Assembly: GCA_937916845.1 (NCBI GenBank)
Contig: CALFSK010000051.1
Span: 1-64,000 of the forward strand
Reading direction: 5' to 3'
Length of the DNA: 64,000 nt
DNA from: an uncultured Lactobacillus sp.
GTDB taxonomy: Bacteria; Bacillota; Bacilli; Lactobacillales; Lactobacillaceae
Shown here: positions 1 to 9,176 of the stretch, piece by piece
Position numbering within the stretch: position 1 is the first letter of the stretch
How the letters are laid out: the number at the start of each line of letters is the position of its first letter
Position numbers and translations under genes: made by a program
The notes under the pieces: model-generated
Database searches by the model: none
What the model was told of the DNA's origin: nothing
What the model saw: only the letters and a program-made list of their open reading frames with translations

Positions 1-1573
1 TCACGCTACTCAAATTCCAATTATTAGCTTTCAAGGTCGTGAGGGCAACGTCACCATTAAACAAATTATCAACCGTTGTCGCAGCGCTCGCGCTAAAATT
101 ATCCGCATCTAATTCGGTTAAGCTCTTCAGTCCAGCAAAAAGATTATTCAAACTCGTGATTTTAGAATTCAACTGCCAACCAGAAACGTTTAACATAGCT
201 AACGCCGTATCACCCGCAAATATATTGGTTAACCCTGTCACTTGGCTAACGTCCCAGTTACTAAGATCCAGACTGGTCAGGCCGCTATCCGCAAAAAACA
301 TGGATTCCACCGTAGTGACCGCACTTGTATCCCAACTAGACAGGTCCAAGTTAGTCAGCTTTTGACACGTGTTAAAAGTCCGGCTCATATTAGTCACTTT
401 ACTAGTATCCCAACCACTCACGTTTAAACTCGTTAAGCTAGAATCGCCTAAAAACATATTTCCTAAATTGGTCACATTACTCGTCTTAAAGCTCGACAGG
501 TCTAAGCTCGATAAATTAGTCATGCCGAAAAACATATCAGCAAAGTTAGTCGATTGGCTTGTATCAAGATTAGTCAGTCCATTAATAGTCGTTACTTGGT
601 TTAAATTTTTGAATAAATTAGCTGTACTGGTTCCGGCAGTCACGGGACTGTCAATCGAAATCGCGGTGATTTTGGCTGCATTTGGTGTCCACGCGGTATT
701 TAAACTTGACGCTGTATTCGCAGTCAGCACCCCAGTATTAAGGTGCAATACCCCATTGCTATCAATATTCCAGTCAGTTCCAGCATCAATGTCAGCCGCA
801 GCAACGGCCGCCCGTAATAAGGCTGCCCGTTTATTCGTCACTTGTTGGTCAGAACTAGCCATGGCCATCGTCGTCATCATTTTACCAGCCATAACTGGGC
901 TGTTTTGACTGACCATCTCATTAACTAATTCAGTATTAGTTGTTCCGTCAACAGTTGAATCAATCGCCGCGACTGCGGTCGTCACCGTCTGATTACCAGT
1001 CGCTGACTGTGACGTCTGTGCCTGTTGGTCATTAGTTTGTGCTGCTTCTGAGCCTGAACTAACTGGCGCAGCTGTTGCCGTATTAACGGCCGCTGCACTA
1101 CTTTTTTGAGTATCTGCAGATAAAACTCCTGCCGTGCGACCCGCCTGACTAGTCTTACCCGCACTAGCTGAAGTACTAGTGGCAGTCGTGCTACTGGACT
1201 GAATCTTTTCGCTGGAACTACCCGCCACTGTACTTGTTGCTGAAGTTGAACCAACCGTTGCCGCACTCGTGCTGCTAGTTGAAGTACCGCTTGCCGCGGA
1301 CGAAGTCGTTGAAGCGGCTGAACTAGCCGCATTATTTTTAGCGCTGCTACTCAACGTCACAGCTTTAGCACTTAATTGACTCGCATTACTCGTCACTGAA
1401 GAAGCATCATTACTGGTACTGTCCGCTTTGGTTTCATCAGCATGAACAAGCATCTGATTGCCCTGCCAGGTCGTCATCATTAATACCCCAGCGAACACCC
1501 ACAAACGCCCTCTGTTGGCTACTTTGTTATTGAAATTATTACGATTCAATTCTTCTCGCTGACTCTTATGCAT
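1..1573 (-). CDS. BspA-type LRR surface protein, 5' part only
   Basis: Large secreted surface protein, cut by the left edge after about 524 codons. The ATG at 1573 follows GAGGGG at a good distance. Residues 1-46 form an extended signal peptide (charged N-terminus, hydrophobic core ending VHA before DET). Residues about 47-200 are almost pure Ser/Ala/Thr, a stalk-like low-complexity segment. From about residue 290 come roughly 24-residue repeats built on LxSLDLSxWDTSxVTxM, the BspA/DUF285 leucine-rich repeat found in adhesins. The C-terminus and any anchor lie outside the window, so cell-wall attachment is only inferred. It lies downstream of dnaD, separated by two hairpins. The binding partner is unknown. 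Confidence 0.85.
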   Translation of the reverse strand, partial: MHKSQREELNRNNFNNKVANRGRLWVFAGVLMMTTWQGNQMLVHADETKADSTSNDASSVTSNASQLSAKAVTLSSSAKNNAASSAASTTSSAASGTSTSSTSAATVGSTSATSTVAGSSSEKIQSSSTTATSTSASAGKTSQAGRTAGVLSADTQKSSAAAVNTATAAPVSSGSEAAQTNDQQAQTSQSATGNQTVTTAVAAIDSTVDGTTNTELVNEMVSQNSPVMAGKMMTTMAMASSDQQVTNKRAALLRAAVAAADIDAGTDWNIDSNGVLHLNTGVLTANTASSLNTAWTPNAAKITAISIDSPVTAGTSTANLFKNLNQVTTINGLTNLDTSQSTNFADMFFGMTNLSSLDLSSFKTSNVTNLGNMFLGDSSLTSLNVSGWDTSKVTNMSRTFNTCQKLTNLDLSSWDTSAVTTVESMFFADSGLTSLDLSNWDVSQVTGLTNIFAGDTALAMLNVSGWQLNSKITSLNNLFAGLKSLTELDADNFSASAATTVDNLFNGDVALTTLKANNWNLSSV

Positions 1574-1756
1574 TTAAAACGCCCCTCGTCTTACCAATCC
1601 GTCAGACTTAGTTCGAATCTAGTCTGATAGACGACTTGCTCGTATATTTAAATTGGTTTAATCTTTATCGTCATAAATAGTGTACCCCTTAAATCTACAG
1701 CACTCAAGCTTACAAACGTTGATATACCGCCGTTTGCAGTGTGTTTTATATATACA

Positions 1757-1794
1757 AAAACTGGAACTTGTGTGGTCTCACAAATTCCAGTTTT
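1757..1794 (-). terminator. Hairpin upstream of the LRR surface gene
   Basis: Arms AAAACTGGAACTTGTG and CACAAATTCCAGTTTT pair around a 6-nt loop with one mismatch; read on the minus strand it ends in a T run. It lies beyond the dnaD terminator and may act as a second barrier. Confidence 0.55.
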
Positions 1795-2005
1795 AAATTG
1801 ACTATTAATATTTATTATGAATCATCTACCCGCTAAGCTAATTTAAGGCCCAATTTAGCATTTTTATTATTCATAACTATTTATTGATATTATAAATAGT
1901 TATATCCAGCTAATAAGGCCTGTCAGTAATAAATTTTGAAACAAGTTAATCACATTAACTTGTTTTACCGGTCACAAAAAGATTTAAATTTTTTTGTCGA
2001 CGATA

Positions 2006-2040
2006 AACCCCCCAAGGTTAGGATTCCAACCTTGGGGGTT
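2006..2040 (-). terminator. Terminator after dnaD
   Basis: The inverted repeat AACCCCCCAAGGTT / AACCTTGGGGGTT ends 8 nt downstream of the dnaD stop. The stem is GC-rich and nearly perfect; the T tract after it is short. Confidence 0.7.
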
Positions 2041-2047
2041 ACTTGAT

Positions 2048-2782
2048 TTACTGTTTAGAATTTTCTTCGCCGATCTTAAATAACGGAATCTTAGGTTTAG
2101 CATTCTGACCGACTTGGCGCTTCGGCTTGGGCTCTGAATTCAACCGATGCTCAATGCTGCGTTGGCGTTCTGCTTCCACTTGTACGGGCGTCTTAAGCCC
2201 CCGTTTTTGCCAATTTAGTAAGATTCGATCCATGTACGTTAAATTATAGACTTGCCGCAACACGGCTTCCCGTAGCGCTAATCCAATCACGTCCGGATCG
2301 TAATGGTCCTCATCGAACCACTTGCTTATGCTCTCCATTTCAATCGGCGATAACGCGCGGCCAAACTCCTGCTGAATATCCGTAAAGACTTTCTGCCGGG
2401 GATTAGCCTTTGCTGTCGTCTCGTCCTGAGCCGCCTGGGCCCGTTCCGGTTGCTTGAGTGCAACGACCAATTTATCGTACAACCCATCAAAGTTATAACG
2501 ATCATGAATCTTTTGATCGTCACCCGTGACCGATTCAATCGTCAGTAACTTTTTCGCTAACATTTCATGGAGTCGCTGAAAAACAGTATTTGACGATTCA
2601 CCAAGGCTCTTAGCAACAACCGCGGCATCGGGAAACTGATTACCCCGATCCATCAGGCGTTTGAACTGCAGATACACTAAGAACTCATCGTTAGTCACGC
2701 CAATTTCACGGTAATGCGCTAATAAGGCGTTTGATAACGTGGTCTCGCCATCATAAATCAATGCGTGTGCTAAAGGTTCCAT
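2048..2782 (-). CDS. dnaD: DNA replication initiation protein DnaD
   Basis: Primosome protein that in Firmicutes helps load the replicative helicase at oriC and at restart sites, together with DnaB and DnaI. The 244-residue length fits. Residues about 1-110 form the N-terminal winged-helix oligomerisation domain. Residues about 130-205 form the DnaB_2/DnaD domain, ending in the family signature YNLTYMDRILLNWQKRG. A basic tail follows, ending KPKIPLFKIGEE. The start ATG follows AAAGGAGG. It lies downstream of asnS with a long hairpin (2800-2835) between, so it may be partly uncoupled from the asnS transcript. In Bacillus, nth usually follows; here a surface protein gene does. Confidence 0.93.
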   Translation of the reverse strand: MEPLAHALIYDGETTLSNALLAHYREIGVTNDEFLVYLQFKRLMDRGNQFPDAAVVAKSLGESSNTVFQRLHEMLAKKLLTIESVTGDDQKIHDRYNFDGLYDKLVVALKQPERAQAAQDETTAKANPRQKVFTDIQQEFGRALSPIEMESISKWFDEDHYDPDVIGLALREAVLRQVYNLTYMDRILLNWQKRGLKTPVQVEAERQRSIEHRLNSEPKPKRQVGQNAKPKIPLFKIGEENSKQ

Positions 2783-2799
2783 AGCAACCTCCTTTGAAC

Positions 2800-2835
2800 A
2801 GTAAGAGCGTGAGACCAGCGCCTCACGCTCTTACT
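2800..2835 (-). terminator. Hairpin between asnS and dnaD
   Basis: A perfect 14-bp stem AGTAAGAGCGTGAG / CTCACGCTCTTACT sits directly upstream of the dnaD ribosome binding site. The T run is weak, so it may be an attenuator, a leaky terminator or an mRNA processing hairpin. Confidence 0.55.
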
Positions 2836-2855
2836 CAATTGTTTCATTTTTAAGT

Positions 2856-4154
2856 TTACGGGTAAATGCGGTTTAACAAACGTGGGAATGGAATGGTCTC
2901 CCGAACGTGATCTTCCGCTGTGATCCAAGTTAAGAAGCGTTCTAGCCCTAACCCGAAACCAGAGTGCGGTACACTACCGTACTTCCGTAAGTCTAAGTAC
3001 CAAGCGTAGTCCTTAGGATCTAAGCCGGCCTTTTTGACTTGGTCAAGTAGGTATTCATAGTCCGTCGCCCGTTCAGACCCACCAATGATTTCACCATAGC
3101 CTTCTGGTGCCAATAAGTCGGCACAGATGACCACGTCGTCACGAGTTGGGTGTGGCTTCATGTAGAATGGCTTGATGGCCTTTGGATAGTTTAAGACGAA
3201 GACGGGTTGGTCAAAGTGATCAGCCAAGAACGTTTCTTCTGGCGACCCAAAGTCCACACCCCAGTCAACGTCAAAGTCGTTGGCTTTTAATAAGTCGATG
3301 GCTTCATCGTAACTGATCCGTGGGTAAGGTAACTTCGTATATTTTTTAAGCGTTTCAACGTCGCGCCCTAAAATATCTAAAGCGTATTGACAGTTGTCAA
3401 TTACTGATTGAACCAAGTGAGCGATGTAACGTTCTTGTACTTCCAAGCTTTGTTCTTGGTGCATGAACGCCATTTCAGGTTCGATCATCCAAAATTCGAT
3501 CAGATGACGACGCGTCTTTGACTTTTCAGCACGGAACGTTGGGCCAAAAGTAAAGACTTTACCGTATGCCAAGGCCCCGGCTTCAGCGTATAACTGTCCA
3601 CTTTGTGACAAGTAAGCATCCCGGTCAAAGTATTCCGTATGGAACAATTCAGTCGTTCCTTCTGGCGCACTCCCAGTCAAGATTGGTGAGTCCATCTTGA
3701 TGAATCCTTCTTGATTGAAAAATTCATAAGTGGCACGAATCACTTCATTACGAATGTTCATCGTTGCCCATGGTTGTTTTGAACGTAACCATAAGTGGCG
3801 GTGGTCAAGTAAGAAATCAACCCCGTGTTCCTTAGGCGTGATTGGGTATTCTTCACTTTCACCAACAACTTCTAAGTCTTCCACTTCGATTTCGTAACCG
3901 AACTTGGAACGGCTATCTTCATGAATCACACCCGTGATCCACATGCTGGTTTCTTGCTTAACTTCTTTAGCCAGTTCAAAAACTTCTGGTGTGACTTGGC
4001 TCTTCACAACCACCCCTTGGAAAAAGGCAGTCCCATCACGTAATTGTAGGAAGGCAATTTTACCGCTGGAGCGCTTATTGGTTAGCCACACCCCAATTTT
4101 GACTTTTTCATCTACGTGGCTTTTTGCATCCATAATGCTGATCTGTTGCACCAT
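2856..4154 (-). CDS. asnS: Asparaginyl-tRNA synthetase
   Basis: Charges tRNA-Asn with asparagine in the cytosol (class IIb aminoacyl-tRNA synthetase). The 432-residue length is typical. Residues about 18-100 are the OB-fold anticodon-binding domain. The class II catalytic core follows: motif 2 near 201-225 contains [11 protein letters not shown], and motif 3 near 399-410 contains GLGLER. The [10 protein letters not shown] start is supported by AGGATG just upstream. It follows the aspartate aminotransferase gene after 17 nt and precedes dnaD, the tseB-aspB-asnS-dnaD order known from Bacillus, so cotranscription is likely. No T-box leader is seen. Confidence 0.97.
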   Translation of the reverse strand: MVQQISIMDAKSHVDEKVKIGVWLTNKRSSGKIAFLQLRDGTAFFQGVVVKSQVTPEVFELAKEVKQETSMWITGVIHEDSRSKFGYEIEVEDLEVVGESEEYPITPKEHGVDFLLDHRHLWLRSKQPWATMNIRNEVIRATYEFFNQEGFIKMDSPILTGSAPEGTTELFHTEYFDRDAYLSQSGQLYAEAGALAYGKVFTFGPTFRAEKSKTRRHLIEFWMIEPEMAFMHQEQSLEVQERYIAHLVQSVIDNCQYALDILGRDVETLKKYTKLPYPRISYDEAIDLLKANDFDVDWGVDFGSPEETFLADHFDQPVFVLNYPKAIKPFYMKPHPTRDDVVICADLLAPEGYGEIIGGSERATDYEYLLDQVKKAGLDPKDYAWYLDLRKYGSVPHSGFGLGLERFLTWITAEDHVRETIPFPRLLNRIYP

Positions 4155-4171
4155 TTACTTACATCCTCCAA

Positions 4172-5377
4172 TTACTTTGCTTGTTCAGCAATTTTTTGTT
4201 CAATAAATTTTTGTAAACGTCGATAAGCTTCGCGTAACGAATCCATGTCAGTCGCATAACTCAACCGAATGTGACCAGGTAACCCAAAGGCTTCACCCGG
4301 TACTAATCCAACGTGAGCATCTTCTAACACGGCCTGTACGAAAGCTGGTGTGTCTGAATAACCAGTCAAACGTAACGCTTCAGTCACGTCTGGGAACATG
4401 TAAAAGGCTCCCGCTGGTTTGCCACCCGGCATCTTAAAGCCTGGTAATCCTGAGATTAGCGGATAGAGTTCATTCAACCGTGCTTCAAAACCCTGGCGCA
4501 TCGTTTCAACTGACGACTGGTCACCACTAAAGGCTTCAATCGCCGCGTACTGTGAAACGGCGGCCGGATTGCTAGCTGCGTGGCCAAGGACGACTCCCAT
4601 TTTCGCCATAATGGCTTTAGGGCCCGCCGCGTAACCAATTCGCCAACCGGTCATTGAATAGGCCTTGGACACACCGTTGATCAAGACGATGTGATCCATA
4701 TTAGCATCACCTAACTCCAAAACGGACGTAAAATGATTCCCGTTATAGAGCAACTTCTCGTAGATCTCATCGGCAATGATCAGGATATCATTTTTAACCG
4801 CCCAATTGACAATGGCTGTTAATTCTTCCTGACTGAAGACGAGTCCCGACGGATTTTGTGGTGAATTCAAGACTAAGGCCTTGGTCTTAGGGGTCCGTTG
4901 GGCTTCTAAGTCCGCAACGGTGAACCGCAACTGCCGGTCCGTCCCAACTTCAACCGGAACACCACTCGCCAATTTAACTTGTTCAGAGTAACTGACCCAG
5001 TATGGGACTGGTAATAAGACTTCGTCATCTGGGTTCAAAATTACTTGAAAGAGCGTAAACAACGCCATCTTGGCCCCGTCAGTGACGACGATTTGGCTAG
5101 GATCGAAATGATAGCCGTGGTCGGCCTCGATGCGAGCGCTGATTGCACGCTTTAATTCTGGCAATCCAGTTGCAGGCGTATAAAAACTAGCTTTTCCGTT
5201 TTGAATGCTATCAATAGCGGCTTGCTTAATATTGTCCGGTGTCTGATAGTCTGGCTCACCAATGCCCAAATTAATGACATCGATCCCGTCAGCAATCATT
5301 TGTTTGGCCATCGCACTAATCTTTAACGTAGCTGACGGTTGAATTTGCATGACTTTTCGTGATAATTCCATAAACAT
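4172..5377 (-). CDS. aspB: Aspartate aminotransferase (class I/II, PLP)
   Basis: Transfers the amino group between aspartate/oxaloacetate and glutamate/2-oxoglutarate, supplying aspartate next to asnS. It is a fold-type I PLP enzyme: N175 in NSPQNPSG, D203 and Y206 in ADEIYE, the Schiff-base lysine K238 in SKAYSMTGWR, R246 just after, and a C-terminal substrate-binding Arg in GHIRLSYA. About 401 residues is normal for the Bacillus-type (Ib) enzymes. The ATG at 5377 is chosen because AAGGGG lies 5 nt upstream; a GTG at 5383 and an ATG at 5371 are alternatives. Amino donor specificity cannot be settled from sequence. Confidence 0.92.
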   Translation of the reverse strand: MFMELSRKVMQIQPSATLKISAMAKQMIADGIDVINLGIGEPDYQTPDNIKQAAIDSIQNGKASFYTPATGLPELKRAISARIEADHGYHFDPSQIVVTDGAKMALFTLFQVILNPDDEVLLPVPYWVSYSEQVKLASGVPVEVGTDRQLRFTVADLEAQRTPKTKALVLNSPQNPSGLVFSQEELTAIVNWAVKNDILIIADEIYEKLLYNGNHFTSVLELGDANMDHIVLINGVSKAYSMTGWRIGYAAGPKAIMAKMGVVLGHAASNPAAVSQYAAIEAFSGDQSSVETMRQGFEARLNELYPLISGLPGFKMPGGKPAGAFYMFPDVTEALRLTGYSDTPAFVQAVLEDAHVGLVPGEAFGLPGHIRLSYATDMDSLREAYRRLQKFIEQKIAEQAK

Positions 5378-5392
5378 CCGCACCCCTTAGCA

Positions 5393-5893
5393 TTAGATAT
5401 TGAGTATTGATTTTAACTGATTACCATTTGAATATTGTAAAACTTCATAACACAAATTGTTCTTTTTATTGAGATAAGTAACTTCCCAGACCACTTCACC
5501 ATCGTACTTCCCTAGCGTGGCCTTGATGACCTTGCTAGGATTACGCTTAGCCCAAACTTTACGCAGTGCCTTCGTACGGGAAATTCCCGCCGTCTGCTTA
5601 ACCACGGTCGTTTGGTGCTTGGAATTGGTATTAATAATGGCGTAGACCGGCACATTTTTCTTCGTTGTCCCGGTTACGGCGTAATAACTCTGTTCTCCGT
5701 TATACTGCGAGAACCCGGTCGTCGTTTTTAACTTGCCTTTGCTGACAGCTAAACTGTACGCCGTTTTTTGTGCCTGGTGCATTGGGCGCTGAGCAACCCA
5801 TAGCGTCCCGTAGATGGCGACAATTAGCGCTAATACGACTAACAAAACGATCATGATCACCCGTTCCGGGCGTCTTCTACGTTGAACTCGCAT
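5393..5893 (-). CDS. tseB: TseB/YpmB-like membrane-anchored protein (DUF5590)
   Basis: A 166-residue protein with a basic N-terminus, one membrane segment (about residues 13-34) and an extracellular part made of two small cystatin-like/PepSY-like units, as in the YpmB family. In Bacillus subtilis the homologue TseB works with the elongasome transpeptidase PBP2A; the same role here is inferred from family and synteny. It lies between dinG and aspB exactly as in Bacillus. It ends 15 nt before the aspB start, so the two are probably cotranscribed. Confidence 0.82.
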   Translation of the reverse strand: MRVQRRRRPERVIMIVLLVVLALIVAIYGTLWVAQRPMHQAQKTAYSLAVSKGKLKTTTGFSQYNGEQSYYAVTGTTKKNVPVYAIINTNSKHQTTVVKQTAGISRTKALRKVWAKRNPSKVIKATLGKYDGEVVWEVTYLNKKNNLCYEVLQYSNGNQLKSILNI

Positions 5894-5965
5894 ATCTTTA
5901 TCCTGATCCTTTCAAAAAACAGATAAATTAATTATAGCAAATTTAACTGTCAGCGGAATGCTTTC

Positions 5966-8770
5966 TTACTCAGTTTTGAAAAAACTTTGAAGTTTACCTG
6001 TAATTTCATCTAACGAGCCATTACTTGGCGGTAACGTTTTGGGTAACGCCTTTAAAATTGTTTGCCCGTAACGCTTCGTGACCAAGCGATCATCTAAGAT
6101 GACTGCAGCGCCCCGGTCCTGACTCGTCCGAATCAAACGACCTAGTCCCTGACGTAGTTTCAGTGCCGCCTTAGGAACCGCCTCATTATAAAACGGGTTC
6201 AATTTAGCTTGCCGTAATTGTTGGTAACGCGCCTTCGTCGTCGTTTGGTCGGGTGACTCAAACGGTAGTTGAGTGATAATCAACAATTCCAACTGATCTT
6301 GTGGCAAGTCAATGCCTTCCCAGAAACTAGCGGCACCCAGTAAGATGGCGTTGTCTCCTTGAATAAACCGGCGTAAGAGCTTTTCACGGCTCCCATTAAC
6401 CCCTTGTGCCAAGATCTCGCGATTAGCGCTTAGATTACCTTGATGTAAGCCGTAGAAGACCCCTTCGATCATATTCAACGAGTTGAACAAGATTAAGGTC
6501 TGTTTAGGCGTTGCGGTCACGATTTGCTCGATGGCACGTGATAAATAAGCGACCCGTTGCTTCCCACTTGGTTGTTCAGCCGGGGTCGCATCCGTCGCAA
6601 TCATTAACCGGGCCTGTTTTTCCAAATCAAACGGCGTCGAAAGTTGATGATGCTCCGCCGTGGCCGCGTCAATGTCCAACTGATTGTAGACGTACTGGGA
6701 CTTGCCCGTTGAAAATAGGGTCGCACCAGTCAGTAACGGTGCGCTGAAGTACGGGTACAGTCGTTCTTTAAAGTAGCCCTGAGTATCGATCAAGCTCCCA
6801 GATAAGTTCAAACTTCCACGGTCATGCCACTGATTCAGCGTAATCCAGAAGACCCGTTGTTCCCGGGTTGCTGGCATTAGCCAAGTTTGTAGTAAGTCAT
6901 ACCCATGGCGCAAAACTTGCAACCGGTTATAGAAATCATCTAAGACGTGCTGCTCAGTAGGTAAAATCTGTGCTTGGTCGTGGTGATACTGCTCGTTAAG
7001 CTGTTGAAACTGCAAGAAACAGTTTTCAATCGCCGTTTGTAATTGTTTGATCAACGGATTATGCTCCGCGAAGAACTCGGTAATTTGGCTCGTATTGACG
7101 CCAATCTCGACTGGTTGACTGCCGCCCTTTTGATGCGGGACAAATTCCCGTGCCAACGCCGCTTGCACTTGTTGTAAATGCAAATCAGTATCACCAAGTG
7201 AGTGATCTAACAGTTTCAACCGGTAATCCGCCTGAGGTTGTTCCGCGAACAAGGCCCGCAAACTCAACCCGTGATCTTGATCGATTCGACTCGTCAGGCT
7301 ATGACAAGCCGACATGTAATAATTAAAATCAAATTTTTGCCGTGATTCTCGTAAGACCCCGTCAGCTAAATGCTGGGCTTCGTCTAAAACGAGTAACGGC
7401 CGTTGCTGGCGACTACCTAGTTGCGCAACGTGTTGCATCAAATAGGCGTGATTCGTAATGATGAACGTCGCTTGGGCGGTCAACTGATCCCGAAACCGTA
7501 AAAAGTCTTCCTTAAAGAACGGGTCGTCAGCTTTTAGTGAACCGATCCCGTGGTGCGCGATTTCTGAGAAGTACGGCGCTTGATACGTCGTTAAGTGCAA
7601 CTCATCTAGGTCCCCAGTGGTCGTCATTGTTAACCAGATCAGCACCCGCAATTTCAAAAGTTGCGTTTGCTTTGAATGCTCGTGCAGGGCTAAGCCCCGT
7701 GCAAAGCGGTTCAAATCAACGTAGTGTTGGTTTCCTTTAATAACCACGGCCGTCACTGGATCTGGGAGCAATGCGTTCAATAACTGAACACCTTGATCAA
7801 GCAGTTGGGTTTGTAAGACCGTCGTTGCGGTGCTGACGATCACTTGCTGATCATCGTGGGCTAAATAAGCGAGTGGTAATAAGTACCCTAACGTTTTTCC
7901 CGTCCCGGTAGGCGCTTCGATCAGTAACGGATTTTCTTTAGTTTGATTCTTCGTATAGTGCCGGTAGATTTGATTCATCATCCGCGCCTGTTGTGGCCGG
8001 TAAGTCAAATTATGCCCAAATAGGTTTACCTTTTGGGCCTTAGTCAACGGATAACGTGGTGCTTTTCGGCCAACGGCTTGTTGCGGTAACGACTGTTTTC
8101 TTAAAGCAATCCCGTTGCGAATCATCAAATCTTTTGGCAACCGCGACGGGTGCTGTTTGCCCTGCTGAAACGCGTACGAAAAGAGTTCGGACGTTTCTCG
8201 CGGCAACTCTGGCGTCAACTGCACCATCTGCTGCAAGGTGATCAAAGGTAACTGCGCCAATCGTTTTTGCAAAAAGATAAATAAATGAGCGGTTGCGATT
8301 GCGTCACTATCCGCGGAATGCGGATGCTCATGGTCAATATTTAGTAGTTGGCTCAAATCCCGTAGCCGAAAGCTCGACGCCGTTGGTAATAGAATCTGAC
8401 TCAATGAGACCGTGTCAACGGCCTGAATTGGCAATTCTGGATAACCAACGCGGGATAATTCGGCGTTGATAAACGGTAAGTCAAAATTAACGTTGTGCGC
8501 CACAAACACCGTTCCCTGCAATAAGCTGTACACGGTACCCGCTAAGTCATCAAACGGCGGTGCTTTTCGAACCCGCGCGTTACTAATTCCCGTCAGGTTT
8601 TCAATCACTGGCGGTACCGTGGTCAGTGGATTGACGTCGGTCGCAAACGTATTAATTATTTTATTATTTTTGACGAACGCACAGCCGATTTGGATAATAC
8701 GGTCGCCATCCTTAACGCTAGTACCAGTCGTTTCAATATCGACGACGGCATAGGTTGTGTTTGGTTTCAT
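5966..8770 (-). CDS. dinG: DinG-family helicase with N-terminal 3'-5' exonuclease
   Basis: A 934-residue fusion of a DnaQ-like exonuclease (residues about 5-165; D11 and E13 in VVDIETTG) and a superfamily 2 DinG/XPD-type helicase. Walker A (EAPTGTGKT) lies near 282-290, the DEAQH box near 460-465, and the C-terminal motif GLGRLIRT near 880. This is the Firmicutes form. The four-Cys iron-sulfur cluster of E. coli DinG is absent, since only scattered cysteines are seen. Substrate and repair role are inferred from the family. The ATG at 8770 is preferred over one at 8776 because GGGGA is 7 nt upstream. A minus-strand promoter lies at 8841-8849. No Gram-positive LexA box was seen. Confidence 0.92.
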   Translation of the reverse strand: MKPNTTYAVVDIETTGTSVKDGDRIIQIGCAFVKNNKIINTFATDVNPLTTVPPVIENLTGISNARVRKAPPFDDLAGTVYSLLQGTVFVAHNVNFDLPFINAELSRVGYPELPIQAVDTVSLSQILLPTASSFRLRDLSQLLNIDHEHPHSADSDAIATAHLFIFLQKRLAQLPLITLQQMVQLTPELPRETSELFSYAFQQGKQHPSRLPKDLMIRNGIALRKQSLPQQAVGRKAPRYPLTKAQKVNLFGHNLTYRPQQARMMNQIYRHYTKNQTKENPLLIEAPTGTGKTLGYLLPLAYLAHDDQQVIVSTATTVLQTQLLDQGVQLLNALLPDPVTAVVIKGNQHYVDLNRFARGLALHEHSKQTQLLKLRVLIWLTMTTTGDLDELHLTTYQAPYFSEIAHHGIGSLKADDPFFKEDFLRFRDQLTAQATFIITNHAYLMQHVAQLGSRQQRPLLVLDEAQHLADGVLRESRQKFDFNYYMSACHSLTSRIDQDHGLSLRALFAEQPQADYRLKLLDHSLGDTDLHLQQVQAALAREFVPHQKGGSQPVEIGVNTSQITEFFAEHNPLIKQLQTAIENCFLQFQQLNEQYHHDQAQILPTEQHVLDDFYNRLQVLRHGYDLLQTWLMPATREQRVFWITLNQWHDRGSLNLSGSLIDTQGYFKERLYPYFSAPLLTGATLFSTGKSQYVYNQLDIDAATAEHHQLSTPFDLEKQARLMIATDATPAEQPSGKQRVAYLSRAIEQIVTATPKQTLILFNSLNMIEGVFYGLHQGNLSANREILAQGVNGSREKLLRRFIQGDNAILLGAASFWEGIDLPQDQLELLIITQLPFESPDQTTTKARYQQLRQAKLNPFYNEAVPKAALKLRQGLGRLIRTSQDRGAAVILDDRLVTKRYGQTILKALPKTLPPSNGSLDEITGKLQSFFKTE

Positions 8771-9176
8771 GGTCATTTCCCCAAATTTTAGTCTATATCA
8801 ATGTGCTGGCACTGAATTCATGCCAACATTCTCAAATTAAATTATAGCATACCAGTAAAGTGAATCCGTTCCGTTTGGCCACTAGGAACACCCGCCCTAA
8901 ATCTGCCTTTGCGAACTGGTCAGCAGGCCTGAATTTAATCTGTTTCTCATTTTATCATACACATGCCAATTCTGACTTCCCACCTAACCATAAATTTTCA
9001 AGCAAGCGAACGGAAAGGCGGTCATTGCAATGATTGTTAACCGAACATAGTTGAGGCCTAAAATTTCTAATGATTCGGTCCGACTGGGACTTGTCACCGG
9101 GCAACCGTGGTAAAAAGCGTGATAATAAGGTATCATAATCCTATTATTAATTCATTTTAGAAAGGCAGCGACACGA
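8771..9176. other. Divergent intergenic region dinG / mvk
   Basis: No gene is seen in about 400 nt. The left part carries the dinG promoter and leader hairpin. The right part should hold the promoter of the mevalonate operon; AT-rich -10-like sequences (GATAAT near 9121, CATAAT near 9134) occur, but no convincing -35 pairs with them. Confidence 0.45.
8841..8849 (-). promoter_or_regulatory. dinG: Extended -10 promoter for dinG, with adjacent inverted repeat
   Basis: On the minus strand TGCTATAAT is a perfect extended -10. About 20 nt downstream, in the leader (about 8801-8826), lies an inverted repeat TGTTGGCA / TGCCAGCA with 9 nt between arms. One pair is G-U only as RNA, which favours a leader hairpin over a protein operator. 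Confidence 0.55.

Larger units (their letters stand above)
1574..2047. other. Intergenic region between surface protein and dnaD
   Basis: No gene is seen. It holds two hairpins (1757-1794 and 2006-2040, listed separately), an inverted repeat CAAACG/CGTTTG around 1713-1737, and AT-rich DNA around 1640-1680 that probably carries the promoter of the surface-protein gene on the minus strand. Confidence 0.5.

Noticed and set aside
39..908. Long plus-strand open frames at the left edge
   Set aside because: They are antisense shadows of the LRR surface protein, whose repeats and signal peptide are clear on the minus strand.
5378..5392. T-box leader for the aspB-asnS genes
   Set aside because: The upstream gene ends 15 nt before, and no T-box sequence or specifier hairpin is visible.
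8860..8890. Remnant of element A (CCGTTCCGTTTGGCC)
   Set aside because: Similarity to the left edge of A is about 15 nt with no further arms or hairpins; could be chance.
8777..8900. LexA/DinR box at dinG
   Set aside because: No CGAAC-N4-GTTCG sequence; only a leader inverted repeat is present.
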